DNA of 64,000 nucleotides, from assembly GCF_028767185.1 (NCBI RefSeq), contig NZ_JARACK010000007.1, positions 1 through 64,000 of the forward strand. The letters run 5' to 3'. Position 1 is the stretch's first letter; each line of letters opens with the position of its first letter. A program made the translations under genes and the position numbers. A model generated the notes under the pieces. That model was not told the origin of the DNA. It saw nothing but the letters and a program-made list of their open reading frames with translations, and did no database searches. This DNA is from Mangrovimonas aestuarii (GTDB lineage Bacteria; Bacteroidota; Bacteroidia; Flavobacteriales; Flavobacteriaceae). This document shows, in pieces, positions 53,542 through 62,404 of the stretch.

Positions 53542-54984
53542 ATGAACGCTACTCAAATTCTACTATTAATCGCTTCCTACTTTGGAGTTCTTATATTAAT
53601 CTCATATTTCACTGGAAAAAAAGCCGACAACGACGCCTTTTTTAAAGCTAACAAACAATCTCCTTGGTATGTTGTAGCCTTCGGTATGATAGGTGCTTCA
53701 TTATCTGGGGTTACGTTTATATCTGTACCCGGGTGGATTGAAGCATCTCAATTTGGATATATGCAAGTTGTTTTGGGTTATATCATCGGCTATTTAGTTA
53801 TAGGCACTGTGTTATTACCCTTATACTATAAACTCAACTTAACTTCAATCTATACTTATCTTGAAAGCCGTTTTGGCAATTACGCCTATAAAACAGGCGC
53901 ATCATTCTTTTTATTGTCGCGTGTTGTAGGTGCCAGTTTTAGACTGTATTTAGTAGCCAATGTACTTCAAATTATCATGTTTGATGAGCTAGGTATTGAG
54001 TTTTGGCAAACTGTTACCATAACCGTCCTACTTATTTGGCTATACACTTTTAAGTCTGGAATAAAAACCATTGTTTGGACCGATACTTTACAAACCTTGT
54101 TTATGCTAATAGCTGTTGGGGTTGCCGTTTATTATGTAAGCGATGATCTTGGTATTAACGGCAATAACTTACTTGGCTATATTTTGGACAACAACCTGTC
54201 TAAAACCTTCTTTTTCGACGATTTTAAATCGGCTAATTACTTTTGGAAACAATTTATATCAGGTGCGTTCATTGCTATAGTTATGACGGGGCTAGACCAG
54301 GATATGATGCAAAAGAATTTAACCTGTAAGACTCTAAGGGATGCTCAAAAAAACATGTTTTGGTTTACCATTGTATTGACCATAGTTAACTTCTTCTTTT
54401 TGTGTTTAGGATTACTATTAACGGTTTACGCCCGGCAAAATGGCATTGACGCCCATAAAGACGACCTTTTCCCTATTCTTGCAAAAGACCACCTCAACAT
54501 TACCGTTTTTGTGTTTTTCACCTTAGGACTGATTGCAGCAGCATACAGTAGTGCCGACAGTGCCTTAACATCGTTAACAACGTCTTTTAGTATTGATATA
54601 CTTGACATTGAAAAGAAATACAATAAAAAACAACAGGTTAGCATTAGAAAGCGAATTCATGTACTTATCTCCCTTCTTCTCATTCTTGTAATTATTGCCT
54701 TTAAATACATTATTAAAGATGAAAGTGTCATTGCAAAACTGTTTGTTTTTGCAGGATATACCTACGGGCCTTTGCTAGGATTGTACAGTTTTGGGCTCTT
54801 CACAAAATGGAACGTAAAAGACAAGCTTATTCCTATTGTTGCGATTGCTTCTCCAATACTGTCTTACATCATCAGTAAAAACAGCTTGGATTGGTTTGGG
54901 TTTGAGTTTGGATTTTTCATCTTGATTTTAAACGGACTTCTTACTTTCCTCGGCTTAATACTGATTCGTAGAAAGCAGCACTAG
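53542..54984 (+). CDS. Sodium:solute symporter (SSS family)
   Basis: 480 residues from the ATG at 53542; the frame runs further up to 53284 but that part overlaps recR and reads as unlike sequence, so it is not used. Thirteen helices are suggested. Family marks: GMIGASLSGVTFISVPGWIE (about 44-63), GYLVIGTVLLPLYYKL, the sodium-site motif AAYSSADSALTSL (about 334-346) and LGLYSFGLFTKW. The substrate may be a sugar, amino acid or sialic acid type. It overlaps the convergent CoA-binding gene by 30 bp. Confidence 0.9.
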   Translation: MNATQILLLIASYFGVLILISYFTGKKADNDAFFKANKQSPWYVVAFGMIGASLSGVTFISVPGWIEASQFGYMQVVLGYIIGYLVIGTVLLPLYYKLNLTSIYTYLESRFGNYAYKTGASFFLLSRVVGASFRLYLVANVLQIIMFDELGIEFWQTVTITVLLIWLYTFKSGIKTIVWTDTLQTLFMLIAVGVAVYYVSDDLGINGNNLLGYILDNNLSKTFFFDDFKSANYFWKQFISGAFIAIVMTGLDQDMMQKNLTCKTLRDAQKNMFWFTIVLTIVNFFFLCLGLLLTVYARQNGIDAHKDDLFPILAKDHLNITVFVFFTLGLIAAAYSSADSALTSLTTSFSIDILDIEKKYNKKQQVSIRKRIHVLISLLLILVIIAFKYIIKDESVIAKLFVFAGYTYGPLLGLYSFGLFTKWNVKDKLIPIVAIASPILSYIISKNSLDWFGFEFGFFILILNGLLTFLGLILIRRKQH

Positions 54985-55317
54985 GGTACATGCTTGTTGG
55001 ACCTGAATTCCGTTATCTTTAAGTAACAAATAAAACTCTGGATTCTCTGTCCCAGGGTTAAAAATGACGCGTCTTGGTTTCAATCCAATGATATAACCAT
55101 AAAACTGTTTTTGATTGCTAGAGTTTAAATAAAGAGTAACAGTATCTACCCCTTTGTATGGAACTAGTTTCTCATCAATAGAAATACCCGCCACAACCCC
55201 CTTCTTTTTACCGATTGCTACAACATCAATATTCGACCTTACCAGCTGATGAATTGCCATGTGTGAATATCTTCCGGAATTCAATGATGCTCCAAGCACT
55301 AAAGTTTTTTCTGCCAT
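54955..55317 (-). CDS. CoA-binding domain protein
   Basis: 120 residues, one Rossmann-like CoA-binding domain: TLVLGASLNSGRYSHMA at 5-21 and PRRVIFNPGTENPEF at about 81-95. In larger enzymes this domain binds CoA or acyl-CoA; stand-alone forms have no assigned reaction. The 3' end overlaps the convergent symporter gene by 30 bp. Transcribed alone, with the TonB-family gene divergent. Confidence 0.85.
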   Translation of the reverse strand: MAEKTLVLGASLNSGRYSHMAIHQLVRSNIDVVAIGKKKGVVAGISIDEKLVPYKGVDTVTLYLNSSNQKQFYGYIIGLKPRRVIFNPGTENPEFYLLLKDNGIQVQQACTLVLLSTNQY

Positions 55318-55422
55318 CTGTTAAAGTGCTGTTAAGTTATGTTAAACCCAGTAACTATACTGTAAAAGTAACGTCTTTGAATATAACAACAATACATCAT
55401 CATTCAAAATAACCAGCCAAAA

Positions 55423-57921
55423 ATGAAACACATTTTAACCGTCAGTATCTTTTTAATCTCATTGGTTTTGCAAGCCCAAACTTCTGTCGTCGATGACAAT
55501 CTTAGAACAGGCTCTGTAAAAGGAAGAGTTATTGACGCTTCCCTAAATGCTCCATTACCCTATGTAACTGTTGTAGTTAAGAACATGCAGGGAAAAACTC
55601 TAACTGGAGGCATAACCGATGACAGTGGAAAATTTAAAATTATTGGCATTCCAATTGGAAAGGCCATGGTTTCCATACAATACGTTGGTTTTAAAACCGA
55701 ATCTAGAGAAATAAATATCACTTCATCAAACAACAACATAGATCTTGGCGACATTAAACTGGTAGAAGACTTAGCAGAACTCAATGAAGTAACAATTGTT
55801 GCCGAAGTATCCACCATTGAACAGAAAGTAGACCGAAAGGTTGTTAACGTTGGAAAAGACCTAACAACATCTGGAGCTACAGCCACAGATATCATGAACA
55901 ACATTCCTTCTGTAAGTGTAGACCAACAAACTGGAAACATTAGCCTTCGAGGGAACGAAAACGTAAGGGTTATGGTTGATGGCAAACTCTCAAATATCCC
56001 AGTAGCACAGCTGTTACGACAAATCCCTTCAACCTCAATCAAGCAAATTGAATTGATTACCAATCCTTCAGCAAAATATAATCCTGAAGGGATGAGTGGA
56101 ATCATTAATATCATTCTTTATAAAAACACAAATATCGGTTTTAACGGTAATGTTAATATTGGACTAACTAAGGAGATTGAAGCTAAATTCAATAGTTCAG
56201 TTGATATGAACTACCGACATGGAAAATTTAATGTCTATGGTAACTACGGTGCCAATACTGGAAAATATGTAAATTCTGGTTACGTAACCAGGTTCACTAA
56301 TGGCTCCCAGCAATTTTTCAACTTCGACAACAATAACAAATCTCACCTTTTTAAGGTGGGGCTGGACTTTTATCTAAACGACAACAACACGCTTTCGGTA
56401 TTTACAAATCAAAACCTATTTAATGGTAAAGGCTCTGGAGTAACGGATATCAATTACATTAATCAACCACTCCAAAGCCAGATTTTCTACAACACTACTG
56501 ATAATGTATCCTCGGAATACAACTTTGTGTTCAACCATAAATTTGCCAAAGAAGGTGAAAAACTTGAACTGGAAGTAGATTACAATGACTTTGATCAGGA
56601 TGAAAATGCAGACTTCGATTTTATAAATATTGTATTTCCACCAAATTACGAAGATGCCGTTGACACAAAGCGTGAGCTAACAACAGTTAATTTAGATTAC
56701 ACGAATCCTATAAACGACAAAACCAAGCTTGAAGTTGGATTGCAGGCGCGTTTGTTCGACTCGAAAATAGGCTATTTAACAAACAGGATGAACCCTAATC
56801 TCGAGGAAGATGGCGTACCTAATAACGGAGATGAATTAGTTCCGGCCCCCGATACCGATTTTGATTATAGCCGTGATATATATTCAGCCTATGCCACATT
56901 TGGACAAACGTTTGAAAAATGGAGCTATCAAGCAGGATTAAGGGCAGAACAGGTAGATGTTAACGCTCCTTTTACCACCATCCAAAAAGATGGATTAACC
57001 GAATTAACGCCCTTTGAAAATAATTATTTTCAATTATACCCTTCTGCTTTTTTAACCTACACCCCTAACGATAAAAACTCTTATCAATTAAGTTATAGCC
57101 GCCGTGTTGATCGTCCCGGAATTGAACAAATTAACCCAATTCGTCAATGGAGCACACCTTTGGTATCTTCATTTGGAAACCCTGAATTATTGCCACAATT
57201 TACCAATTCAGTTGAAACTAATTTCACGAGAAAAGTAAAGAACGGATCGATTACAGCTGGTGTTTTTTACAGAATTATTGAAGACCAAATTAGTAGAGTA
57301 ATCTATGTAGACCGTACAGACGAGACTCTACAACGATCTATATTAACCTTTGACAATTTCGATAATACCTCTGCCTATGGTATTGAATTGTCCAGCAACT
57401 ACAAGCCTACCAAATGGTGGAGTTTCAACGCTAGTTTCGACCTTTACTCTCAAGTTCAAAAAGGAATCACCGAATTTGTACCCAACACTGGAGATGAACA
57501 ACCATTACCAGAAGATATAGAAACTGAAGTAGTAGAAGTTACGAATGCCATTTGGAATTTTAGAATGAACAACAACTTCAAAGCCACCAAGCAACTTACC
57601 TTTTCTTTGTTTGCCATGTATCGCGGTGAACAAGAAGGTGTACAGTTTACCAGAAAGCCCATGTATTTTGTAAACACAGGTCTACGCTACAGTTGTCTTG
57701 AAGATCGTGCTACCATAAGCTTTAACTATAATGACATTTTCAACACCATGAAGTTCCAATTTGAAAGCAAAACACCATTCCCTTCAGAAGGGGAATTTAA
57801 TTGGGAGAGTAATACATGGTACATCGGACTGTCTTACCGATTTGGAGGCAATAAATATCGAGCCCTTCAACGTAAGCGTCGAGATAGCGATGTACAATCG
57901 GGAAGTGGAGGCTTTATGTAA
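55423..57921 (+). CDS. TonB-dependent receptor-like outer-membrane beta-barrel protein
   Basis: 832 residues. Signal peptide 1-19 (ending LQAQ), a carboxypeptidase-regulatory-like domain (about 30-110; KGRVIDASLNAPLPYVTVVVKNMQGK starts it, cited by position), a plug (about 115-225, DIMNNIPSVSVD, NPEGMSGIIN) and a beta-barrel (about 230-810). No TonB box is visible at the N-terminus. The last strand is followed by a basic, Ser/Gly-rich tail (about 805-832). It probably imports or binds a nutrient at the outer membrane; the substrate is unknown, and no SusD gene is next to it. Terminator at 57989. Confidence 0.88.
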   Translation: MKHILTVSIFLISLVLQAQTSVVDDNLRTGSVKGRVIDASLNAPLPYVTVVVKNMQGKTLTGGITDDSGKFKIIGIPIGKAMVSIQYVGFKTESREINITSSNNNIDLGDIKLVEDLAELNEVTIVAEVSTIEQKVDRKVVNVGKDLTTSGATATDIMNNIPSVSVDQQTGNISLRGNENVRVMVDGKLSNIPVAQLLRQIPSTSIKQIELITNPSAKYNPEGMSGIINIILYKNTNIGFNGNVNIGLTKEIEAKFNSSVDMNYRHGKFNVYGNYGANTGKYVNSGYVTRFTNGSQQFFNFDNNNKSHLFKVGLDFYLNDNNTLSVFTNQNLFNGKGSGVTDINYINQPLQSQIFYNTTDNVSSEYNFVFNHKFAKEGEKLELEVDYNDFDQDENADFDFINIVFPPNYEDAVDTKRELTTVNLDYTNPINDKTKLEVGLQARLFDSKIGYLTNRMNPNLEEDGVPNNGDELVPAPDTDFDYSRDIYSAYATFGQTFEKWSYQAGLRAEQVDVNAPFTTIQKDGLTELTPFENNYFQLYPSAFLTYTPNDKNSYQLSYSRRVDRPGIEQINPIRQWSTPLVSSFGNPELLPQFTNSVETNFTRKVKNGSITAGVFYRIIEDQISRVIYVDRTDETLQRSILTFDNFDNTSAYGIELSSNYKPTKWWSFNASFDLYSQVQKGITEFVPNTGDEQPLPEDIETEVVEVTNAIWNFRMNNNFKATKQLTFSLFAMYRGEQEGVQFTRKPMYFVNTGLRYSCLEDRATISFNYNDIFNTMKFQFESKTPFPSEGEFNWESNTWYIGLSYRFGGNKYRALQRKRRDSDVQSGSGGFM

Positions 57922-57988
57922 AAGCGTTTTAATAATATCTGCAAAATATATTGATGGTTAGTGTTAATGCAGTATTATTAAAACAAGA

Positions 57989-58019
57989 AAACCCAATGCT
58001 TTCCTGCATTGGGTTTTTG
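57989..58019 (+). terminator. Intrinsic terminator after the outer-membrane barrel gene
   Basis: Perfect stem CCCAATGC/GCATTGGG (57992-57999 with 58006-58013) extended by AA/TT, loop of six, followed by TTTTT. Confidence 0.85.
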
Positions 58020-58159
58020 ACTTTTCTTACTACAGTGTTAAAGTTCGTTAAATACTGGTTATCAACACAATAAAACCACCATTTTTGCGTCATAATAGTA
58101 CACAACTATTTCGCGAACTATTTTAGTTTGAATTAGTCTTCATATAAAATATTCGTATT

Positions 58160-58237
58160 CAAAAGTGTTAGTGCTCCCTGAGGAGCAAACGGTTAGTGGT
58201 TAAGGACCCGGAACTTTATGTTTCGGGTTCTTTTTTT
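58160..58237 (+). ncRNA. Candidate small structured RNA with intrinsic terminator
   Basis: Two hairpins 27 bp apart: GCTCC-CTGA-GGAGC (58173-58186) and an 11-bp stem 58204-58214/58220-58230 with two G-U pairs and loop TTTAT, followed by seven T (58231-58237). The region between contains GGTTAGTGGTTAAGG. It has no coding gene before it on the same strand past the 57989 terminator, so the second hairpin needs its own transcript. It resembles, from memory only, the Flavo-1 RNA motif of Bacteroidota. No matching promoter was found upstream. Confidence 0.45.
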
Positions 58238-58270
58238 GGTTGGTATTTTCTTTTGAATTAAGAACATTTC

Positions 58271-58300
58271 ACAAAAAATAAGAACACTAAGGTTCTTATT
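58271..58300 (-). terminator. Intrinsic terminator after the fabH-like gene
   Basis: Perfect nine-base stem AATAAGAAC/GTTCTTATT (58277-58285 with 58292-58300), loop of six, followed on the minus strand by TTTTTTG. It lies about 100 bp beyond the stop at 58403, leaving an unusual 3' leader-like tail. Confidence 0.7.
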
Positions 58301-58402
58301 CTGTTTGGAAGATAAAAAACTTTTTTTAATAATTTACTTGTTTTAGCACACTTATGGTTGTAACACACTATTTATTAGCTGTAACAATGCATTTTTTAAC
58401 AA

Positions 58403-59413
58403 TTACCACTTTATAACGGCACTTCCCCAAGTAAATCCGCTGCCAAAAGCAGCCAATACCACAACATCTCCTTTTTTCACCTTACCTTGTTCCCAGGCCT
58501 CTGTTAATGCAATTGGAATTGAAGCGGCAGTTGTATTCCCATAACTCATAATATTATTGAACACCTGATCGTCTCTTAATTTAAACTTATTTTGAATAAA
58601 TTGTGAAATTCTCAAATTAGCCTGATGTGGCACCAATAGATTAATGTCTTGAGGTGTAAGATTGTTTGTATTTAAGCCTTCCATGATAACTTCACTAAAT
58701 CGTACCACTGCATTTTTAAACACATATTGCCCGTTCATATATGGCAAATAGCTTTCATCATCTGGGTTATTCTCTTCAATAATATCTGTCACCCAGCGTT
58801 TCCCCATTCCTGGCGCAATAAGTGCCAATTCTTCGGCATGCTCACCTTCTGAATGTAAATGGGTCGACAAAATACCTTTTGTATTATCTTCCTCTCGAGC
58901 CACCACAGCGGCTCCTGCACCATCACCAAAAATAACAGATACACCCCTTCCCCTTGTGGTTTTATCTAATCCATGCGAATGTACTTCGGAACCAATTACC
59001 AAAACATTCTTGTACATTCCTGTTTTTATAAACTGATCGGCTACAGATAATCCATAAACAAAACCGGAACACTGATTTCTCACATCGAGTGCTCCAACTG
59101 TTTTAATACCTAGGTCTCGTTGTACCTGAACCCCTGGGCCAGGAAAATAATAATCGGGACTTAATGTGGCAAAAATGATAAAGTCAATATCATCTTTATC
59201 TATCCCGGCTCGTTCTATTGCTATTTTGGCAGCTTTCACTCCCATTGTAGAAGTAGTATCTTGTCCTCCTGGTTTCACCCAGCGACGTTCCTTAATTCCT
59301 GTTCGTTCCTGGATCCATTCGTCACTGGTATCCATTAGTTTAGTTAAATCTTCATTTGTTACCACGTTGTCCGGCACATATGCGCCTAGACCAATTATTC
59401 TTGAATTATACAT
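58403..59413 (-). CDS. fabH: 3-oxoacyl-ACP synthase III (KAS III, FabH type)
   Basis: 336 residues, thiolase fold. The catalytic triad is C115 (RNQCSGF), H263 (VPHQANLRI) and N293 (YGNTTAAS), as in FabH, which condenses acyl-CoA with malonyl-ACP to start fatty acid synthesis. The gene is alone, away from the acpP-fabF or plsX-rpmF neighbours typical of the housekeeping copy, so it could be a second KAS III for branched or secondary lipids. Start ATG at 59413. Confidence 0.92.
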   Translation of the reverse strand: MYNSRIIGLGAYVPDNVVTNEDLTKLMDTSDEWIQERTGIKERRWVKPGGQDTTSTMGVKAAKIAIERAGIDKDDIDFIIFATLSPDYYFPGPGVQVQRDLGIKTVGALDVRNQCSGFVYGLSVADQFIKTGMYKNVLVIGSEVHSHGLDKTTRGRGVSVIFGDGAGAAVVAREEDNTKGILSTHLHSEGEHAEELALIAPGMGKRWVTDIIEENNPDDESYLPYMNGQYVFKNAVVRFSEVIMEGLNTNNLTPQDINLLVPHQANLRISQFIQNKFKLRDDQVFNNIMSYGNTTAASIPIALTEAWEQGKVKKGDVVVLAAFGSGFTWGSAVIKW

Positions 59414-59579
59414 AGTACTCTAAATTCTGGGTTTCTATATTAAATGTAGTAATATTCTAATAAAGGTAATGCAATATACATACAATTAACAATTCTTCTT
59501 CTTGCCTTATTCTTTTCCTAAAAAATATCGCCACTTAAAGACTTTAATGAGGTTTCAAACGACATACACTTATGTCATC

Positions 59580-59608
59580 TTGTCACAATTTATTCCTTGG
59601 TATTTTTT
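59580..59608 (+). promoter_or_regulatory. Candidate promoter of htpG
   Basis: TTG (59580-59582) and TATTTTTT (59601-59608), spacer 18, about 54 nt before the ATG. The last base of the box is T, not G, so the match is partial. No CIRCE-like inverted repeat is visible. Confidence 0.3.
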
Positions 59609-59662
59609 TTGCCTTTAGGCTGATGAATTTTTGTTAAACATCAAAACCTAAAACGATATATC

Positions 59663-61549
59663 ATGACAAAAGGAAGTATTAATGTTTCGGTTGAAAATAT
59701 CTTTCCATTAATTAAAAAATTCCTGTATAGCGACCACGAAATATTTTTACGTGAGTTGATCAGTAACGCTACAGATGCCACTTTAAAACTAAAACACCTA
59801 ACTAGTATTGGTGAAGCAAAAGTGGAATATGGAAATCCTCAGATTGAAATTAAAATAGACAAAGACAACAATACACTTCATATTATAGACCAAGGTATTG
59901 GTATGACTGCCGAAGAGGTTCAAAAATATATTAATGAAGTGGCTTTTTCTGGTGCTGAAGAGTTCTTGGATAAATACAAGGATTCTGCTAAAGATTCTGG
60001 AATTATTGGTCATTTTGGCCTTGGTTTCTACTCTGCCTTTATGGTAGCAAATAAAGTAGAGATTATCACCAAATCTTATAAAGATGAACCTGCTGCTCGC
60101 TGGACTTGTGATGGCTCTCCTGAGTTTACATTAGAACCACATGACAAAACTGAAAGAGGAACTGAAATCATCTTACACATTACTGAAGACGACAAGCAGT
60201 TCTTGGAAGATTCTCGCATTAGTGAACTTTTGGTGAAGTACAACAAGTTTATGCCAATCCCTATCAAATTTGGAACACGCGAAGAAACGCTACCATTACC
60301 AGAAGATGCTGATAAGGACGCTAAACCAGAAACTAAAACTGTAGATAACATCATTAACAACCCTAATCCTGCTTGGACCAAACAGCCAACGGATTTAGAG
60401 GATGAAGATTATAAAAATTTCTACCGCGAATTGTACCCAATGCAGTTTGAGGAGCCATTATTCCACATTCACTTGAATGTAGACTATCCGTTCAACTTAA
60501 CGGGAATTCTTTACTTCCCTAAAATGTCGAACGACCTTAACATGCAAAAGGACAGAATTCAACTCTACCAAAACCAGGTATTCGTAACCGACAATGTTGA
60601 AGGTATTGTTCCTGAATTCTTAACTATGCTTCGCGGAGTTATCGATTCTCCAGACATTCCATTGAACGTTTCCCGTTCTTACCTTCAGGCTGATGGTGCT
60701 GTAAAAAAGATTTCGTCTTACATAACCCGTAAAGTAGCCGATAAGTTGAAGTCATTATTCAACGATAACCGTGAGGATTTCGAGCAAAAATGGGACGACA
60801 TTAAAATCGTTATCGAATACGGTATGTTGAGCGAAGAAAAGTTCTTTGAAAAAGCAGATAAGTTTGCCCTTTACCCTACGGTAGATGGTAAATACTTCAC
60901 TTACGAAGAGCTTTACAACAAAATTAAAGCTAACCAAACTGATAAGGATGACAAACTGGTAATTCTTTACGCTTCGGACAAAGACTCTCAGCACAGCTAT
61001 ATAGAAGCTGCTAAAGCAAAAGGATATGAAGTATTGTTATTAGATTCTCCAATTGTAAGTCACTTAATTCAGAAATTGGAAACTACTAAGGAAAATATTT
61101 CGTTTGCCCGTGTTGATGCCGACCATGTTGATAACCTTATCAAAAAGGACGACAACAAAATCTCTAAATTAACAGAAGACCAAAAGAAAGAATTGGACGA
61201 ATTGCTTAAAGAAGTTATCCCTGCTGAGAAGTTCACCGTTCAATTGGAGACTATGGACAGTGATGCTACTCCGTTTATGATTACCCAACCAGAGTTCATG
61301 CGTCGTATGAAGGAGATGCAACAAACTGGCGGTGGCGGAATGTTCGGATTTGGCAATATGCCAGAGATGTACAACCTGGTTGTAAACACCAATTCTAATT
61401 TGGTTGGAGACATCTTAAGTGCCGATGGCAAAGACACTCAAGAGCGCTTAATCAATCAAAGTTTAGACCTTGCCAGACTTTCACAAGGCCTACTAAAGGG
61501 TGAAGAATTAACAAACTTCATCAAGCGTAGTTACGAGATGATTAAATAA
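59663..61549 (+). CDS. htpG: Chaperone HtpG (Hsp90)
   Basis: 628 residues, full bacterial Hsp90. N-terminal ATP domain (1-230) with ELISNATDA (ATP/Mg Asn/Asp region near 33-41), DQGIGMT and GHFGLGFYSAFMV lid; middle domain (about 240-490) with the catalytic-loop arginine in LNVSRSYLQ; C-terminal dimer domain (about 500-628). Ends without a MEEVD motif, as usual for bacteria. Single gene with its own terminator at 61572. The acidic GDADKDAKPETK linker around 215-226 is somewhat longer than in E. coli HtpG. Confidence 0.97.
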   Translation: MTKGSINVSVENIFPLIKKFLYSDHEIFLRELISNATDATLKLKHLTSIGEAKVEYGNPQIEIKIDKDNNTLHIIDQGIGMTAEEVQKYINEVAFSGAEEFLDKYKDSAKDSGIIGHFGLGFYSAFMVANKVEIITKSYKDEPAARWTCDGSPEFTLEPHDKTERGTEIILHITEDDKQFLEDSRISELLVKYNKFMPIPIKFGTREETLPLPEDADKDAKPETKTVDNIINNPNPAWTKQPTDLEDEDYKNFYRELYPMQFEEPLFHIHLNVDYPFNLTGILYFPKMSNDLNMQKDRIQLYQNQVFVTDNVEGIVPEFLTMLRGVIDSPDIPLNVSRSYLQADGAVKKISSYITRKVADKLKSLFNDNREDFEQKWDDIKIVIEYGMLSEEKFFEKADKFALYPTVDGKYFTYEELYNKIKANQTDKDDKLVILYASDKDSQHSYIEAAKAKGYEVLLLDSPIVSHLIQKLETTKENISFARVDADHVDNLIKKDDNKISKLTEDQKKELDELLKEVIPAEKFTVQLETMDSDATPFMITQPEFMRRMKEMQQTGGGGMFGFGNMPEMYNLVVNTNSNLVGDILSADGKDTQERLINQSLDLARLSQGLLKGEELTNFIKRSYEMIK

Positions 61550-61571
61550 GCTTTTAGTTTACGTAAATAAA

Positions 61572-61599
61572 AAAACCACCTTGTTAAAGGTGGTTTTTT
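61572..61599 (+). terminator. Intrinsic terminator after htpG
   Basis: Stem AAAACCACCTT/AAGGTGGTTTT, tetraloop GTTA, followed by more T. Begins about 23 bp after the htpG stop; the flanking A run means it may also serve the minus-strand gene. Confidence 0.85.
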
Positions 61600-61627
61600 G
61601 TTTTTACTGACTCGTACTCTAAAATAA

Positions 61628-62218
61628 TCATTTTTCAATTCTACCATCAAAACTGGCCTTACGCCAATTAAACAATAAATTCCGTTTTCTGTTTTCTATG
61701 TCATTAATGCGAAGTGCGGTAATATCTTCCAACAAATACACCACTTGCCCCTCATCTTCGCCCATTTTACCAACACTATGAATTAACACATCAACTTCCG
61801 ACACCCGTTTAACAAACCCACAGCTGTACTCCTTTTCGTTTATTTCCAATCTTACAATATGGTTACTCAAACCCTCCAACTGTTTTAACACCTCAACTTG
61901 CCAATCTTCCTCAAGTGTAAGTTCAATATCAACATTATCTTCCTTATCCAGCTCAGCACCATAATCTATAAGGCACTGCATGGCCTCGGCATAATCAACA
62001 TCAAAAGAAACGCGCATAATATTTTCTGTCCGCTCTATAACAACTCCATCGGGCTTACCGTATTCTGTAAAGTGCTTTATGGTCACCAATTCATCATTAT
62101 AATCCTTTACATAACCCGACCAAAACTCGTTGTCTTCATCCTTATACAACCACAGGCAAATAATCTCTTTATTTTTCTTTGATCGTTCTAGTATCTCAAA
62201 AATAAGTCCTTCACTCAT
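61628..62218 (-). CDS. Cytoplasmic protein of unknown function with internal duplication
   Basis: 196 residues, acidic, no signal or membrane segment. I recognise no family. Two halves look alike: about 17-72 (EIICLWLYKDEDNEFW SGYVKDYNDE-type strands ending ENIMRV) and about 118-178 (HIVRLEINEKEYSCGFVKRVSEVDVLIH... ending DITALRI). Each has a strand-turn-strand pattern with xGxVKxxxxxxVxI, as in small SH3/Sm-like barrels. It ends near the htpG terminator, and could share it. Confidence 0.7.
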   Translation of the reverse strand: MSEGLIFEILERSKKNKEIICLWLYKDEDNEFWSGYVKDYNDELVTIKHFTEYGKPDGVVIERTENIMRVSFDVDYAEAMQCLIDYGAELDKEDNVDIELTLEEDWQVEVLKQLEGLSNHIVRLEINEKEYSCGFVKRVSEVDVLIHSVGKMGEDEGQVVYLLEDITALRINDIENRKRNLLFNWRKASFDGRIEK

Positions 62219-62404
62219 ATAGCTTCAAATTGTGGGCTTTGAATCTCAAGTTAGAATTTTTCCGTTAAAGTAGCAACATCTAATATACTTATGGCTGTAT
62301 TTAAATTTAAAAATAACGAACGTAAAGAGTAAATTCATTTTATATTCTGCAATATTTTCTTCTAAAAGTGAGTATATTTCTACTTATAAATCAGCGTTTA
62401 ACAA

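Larger units (their letters stand above)
57922..58402 (+). other. 481-bp intergenic region with three hairpins
   Basis: No credible coding frame. It contains the terminator of the barrel gene (57989-58019), a compact structured RNA candidate with its own terminator (58160-58237) and the terminator of the fabH-like gene on the other strand (58271-58300). Between 58020 and 58155 I see nothing recognisable. Confidence 0.6.

Noticed and set aside
58187-58232. tRNA gene or tRNA fragment (GGTTAGTGGTTA resembles a D arm)
   Set aside because: No acceptor stem, no T arm and the second hairpin is better explained as a terminator.
59600-59662. Heat-shock CIRCE element before htpG
   Set aside because: No inverted repeat of the TTAGCACTC-N9-GAGTGCTAA kind is present.
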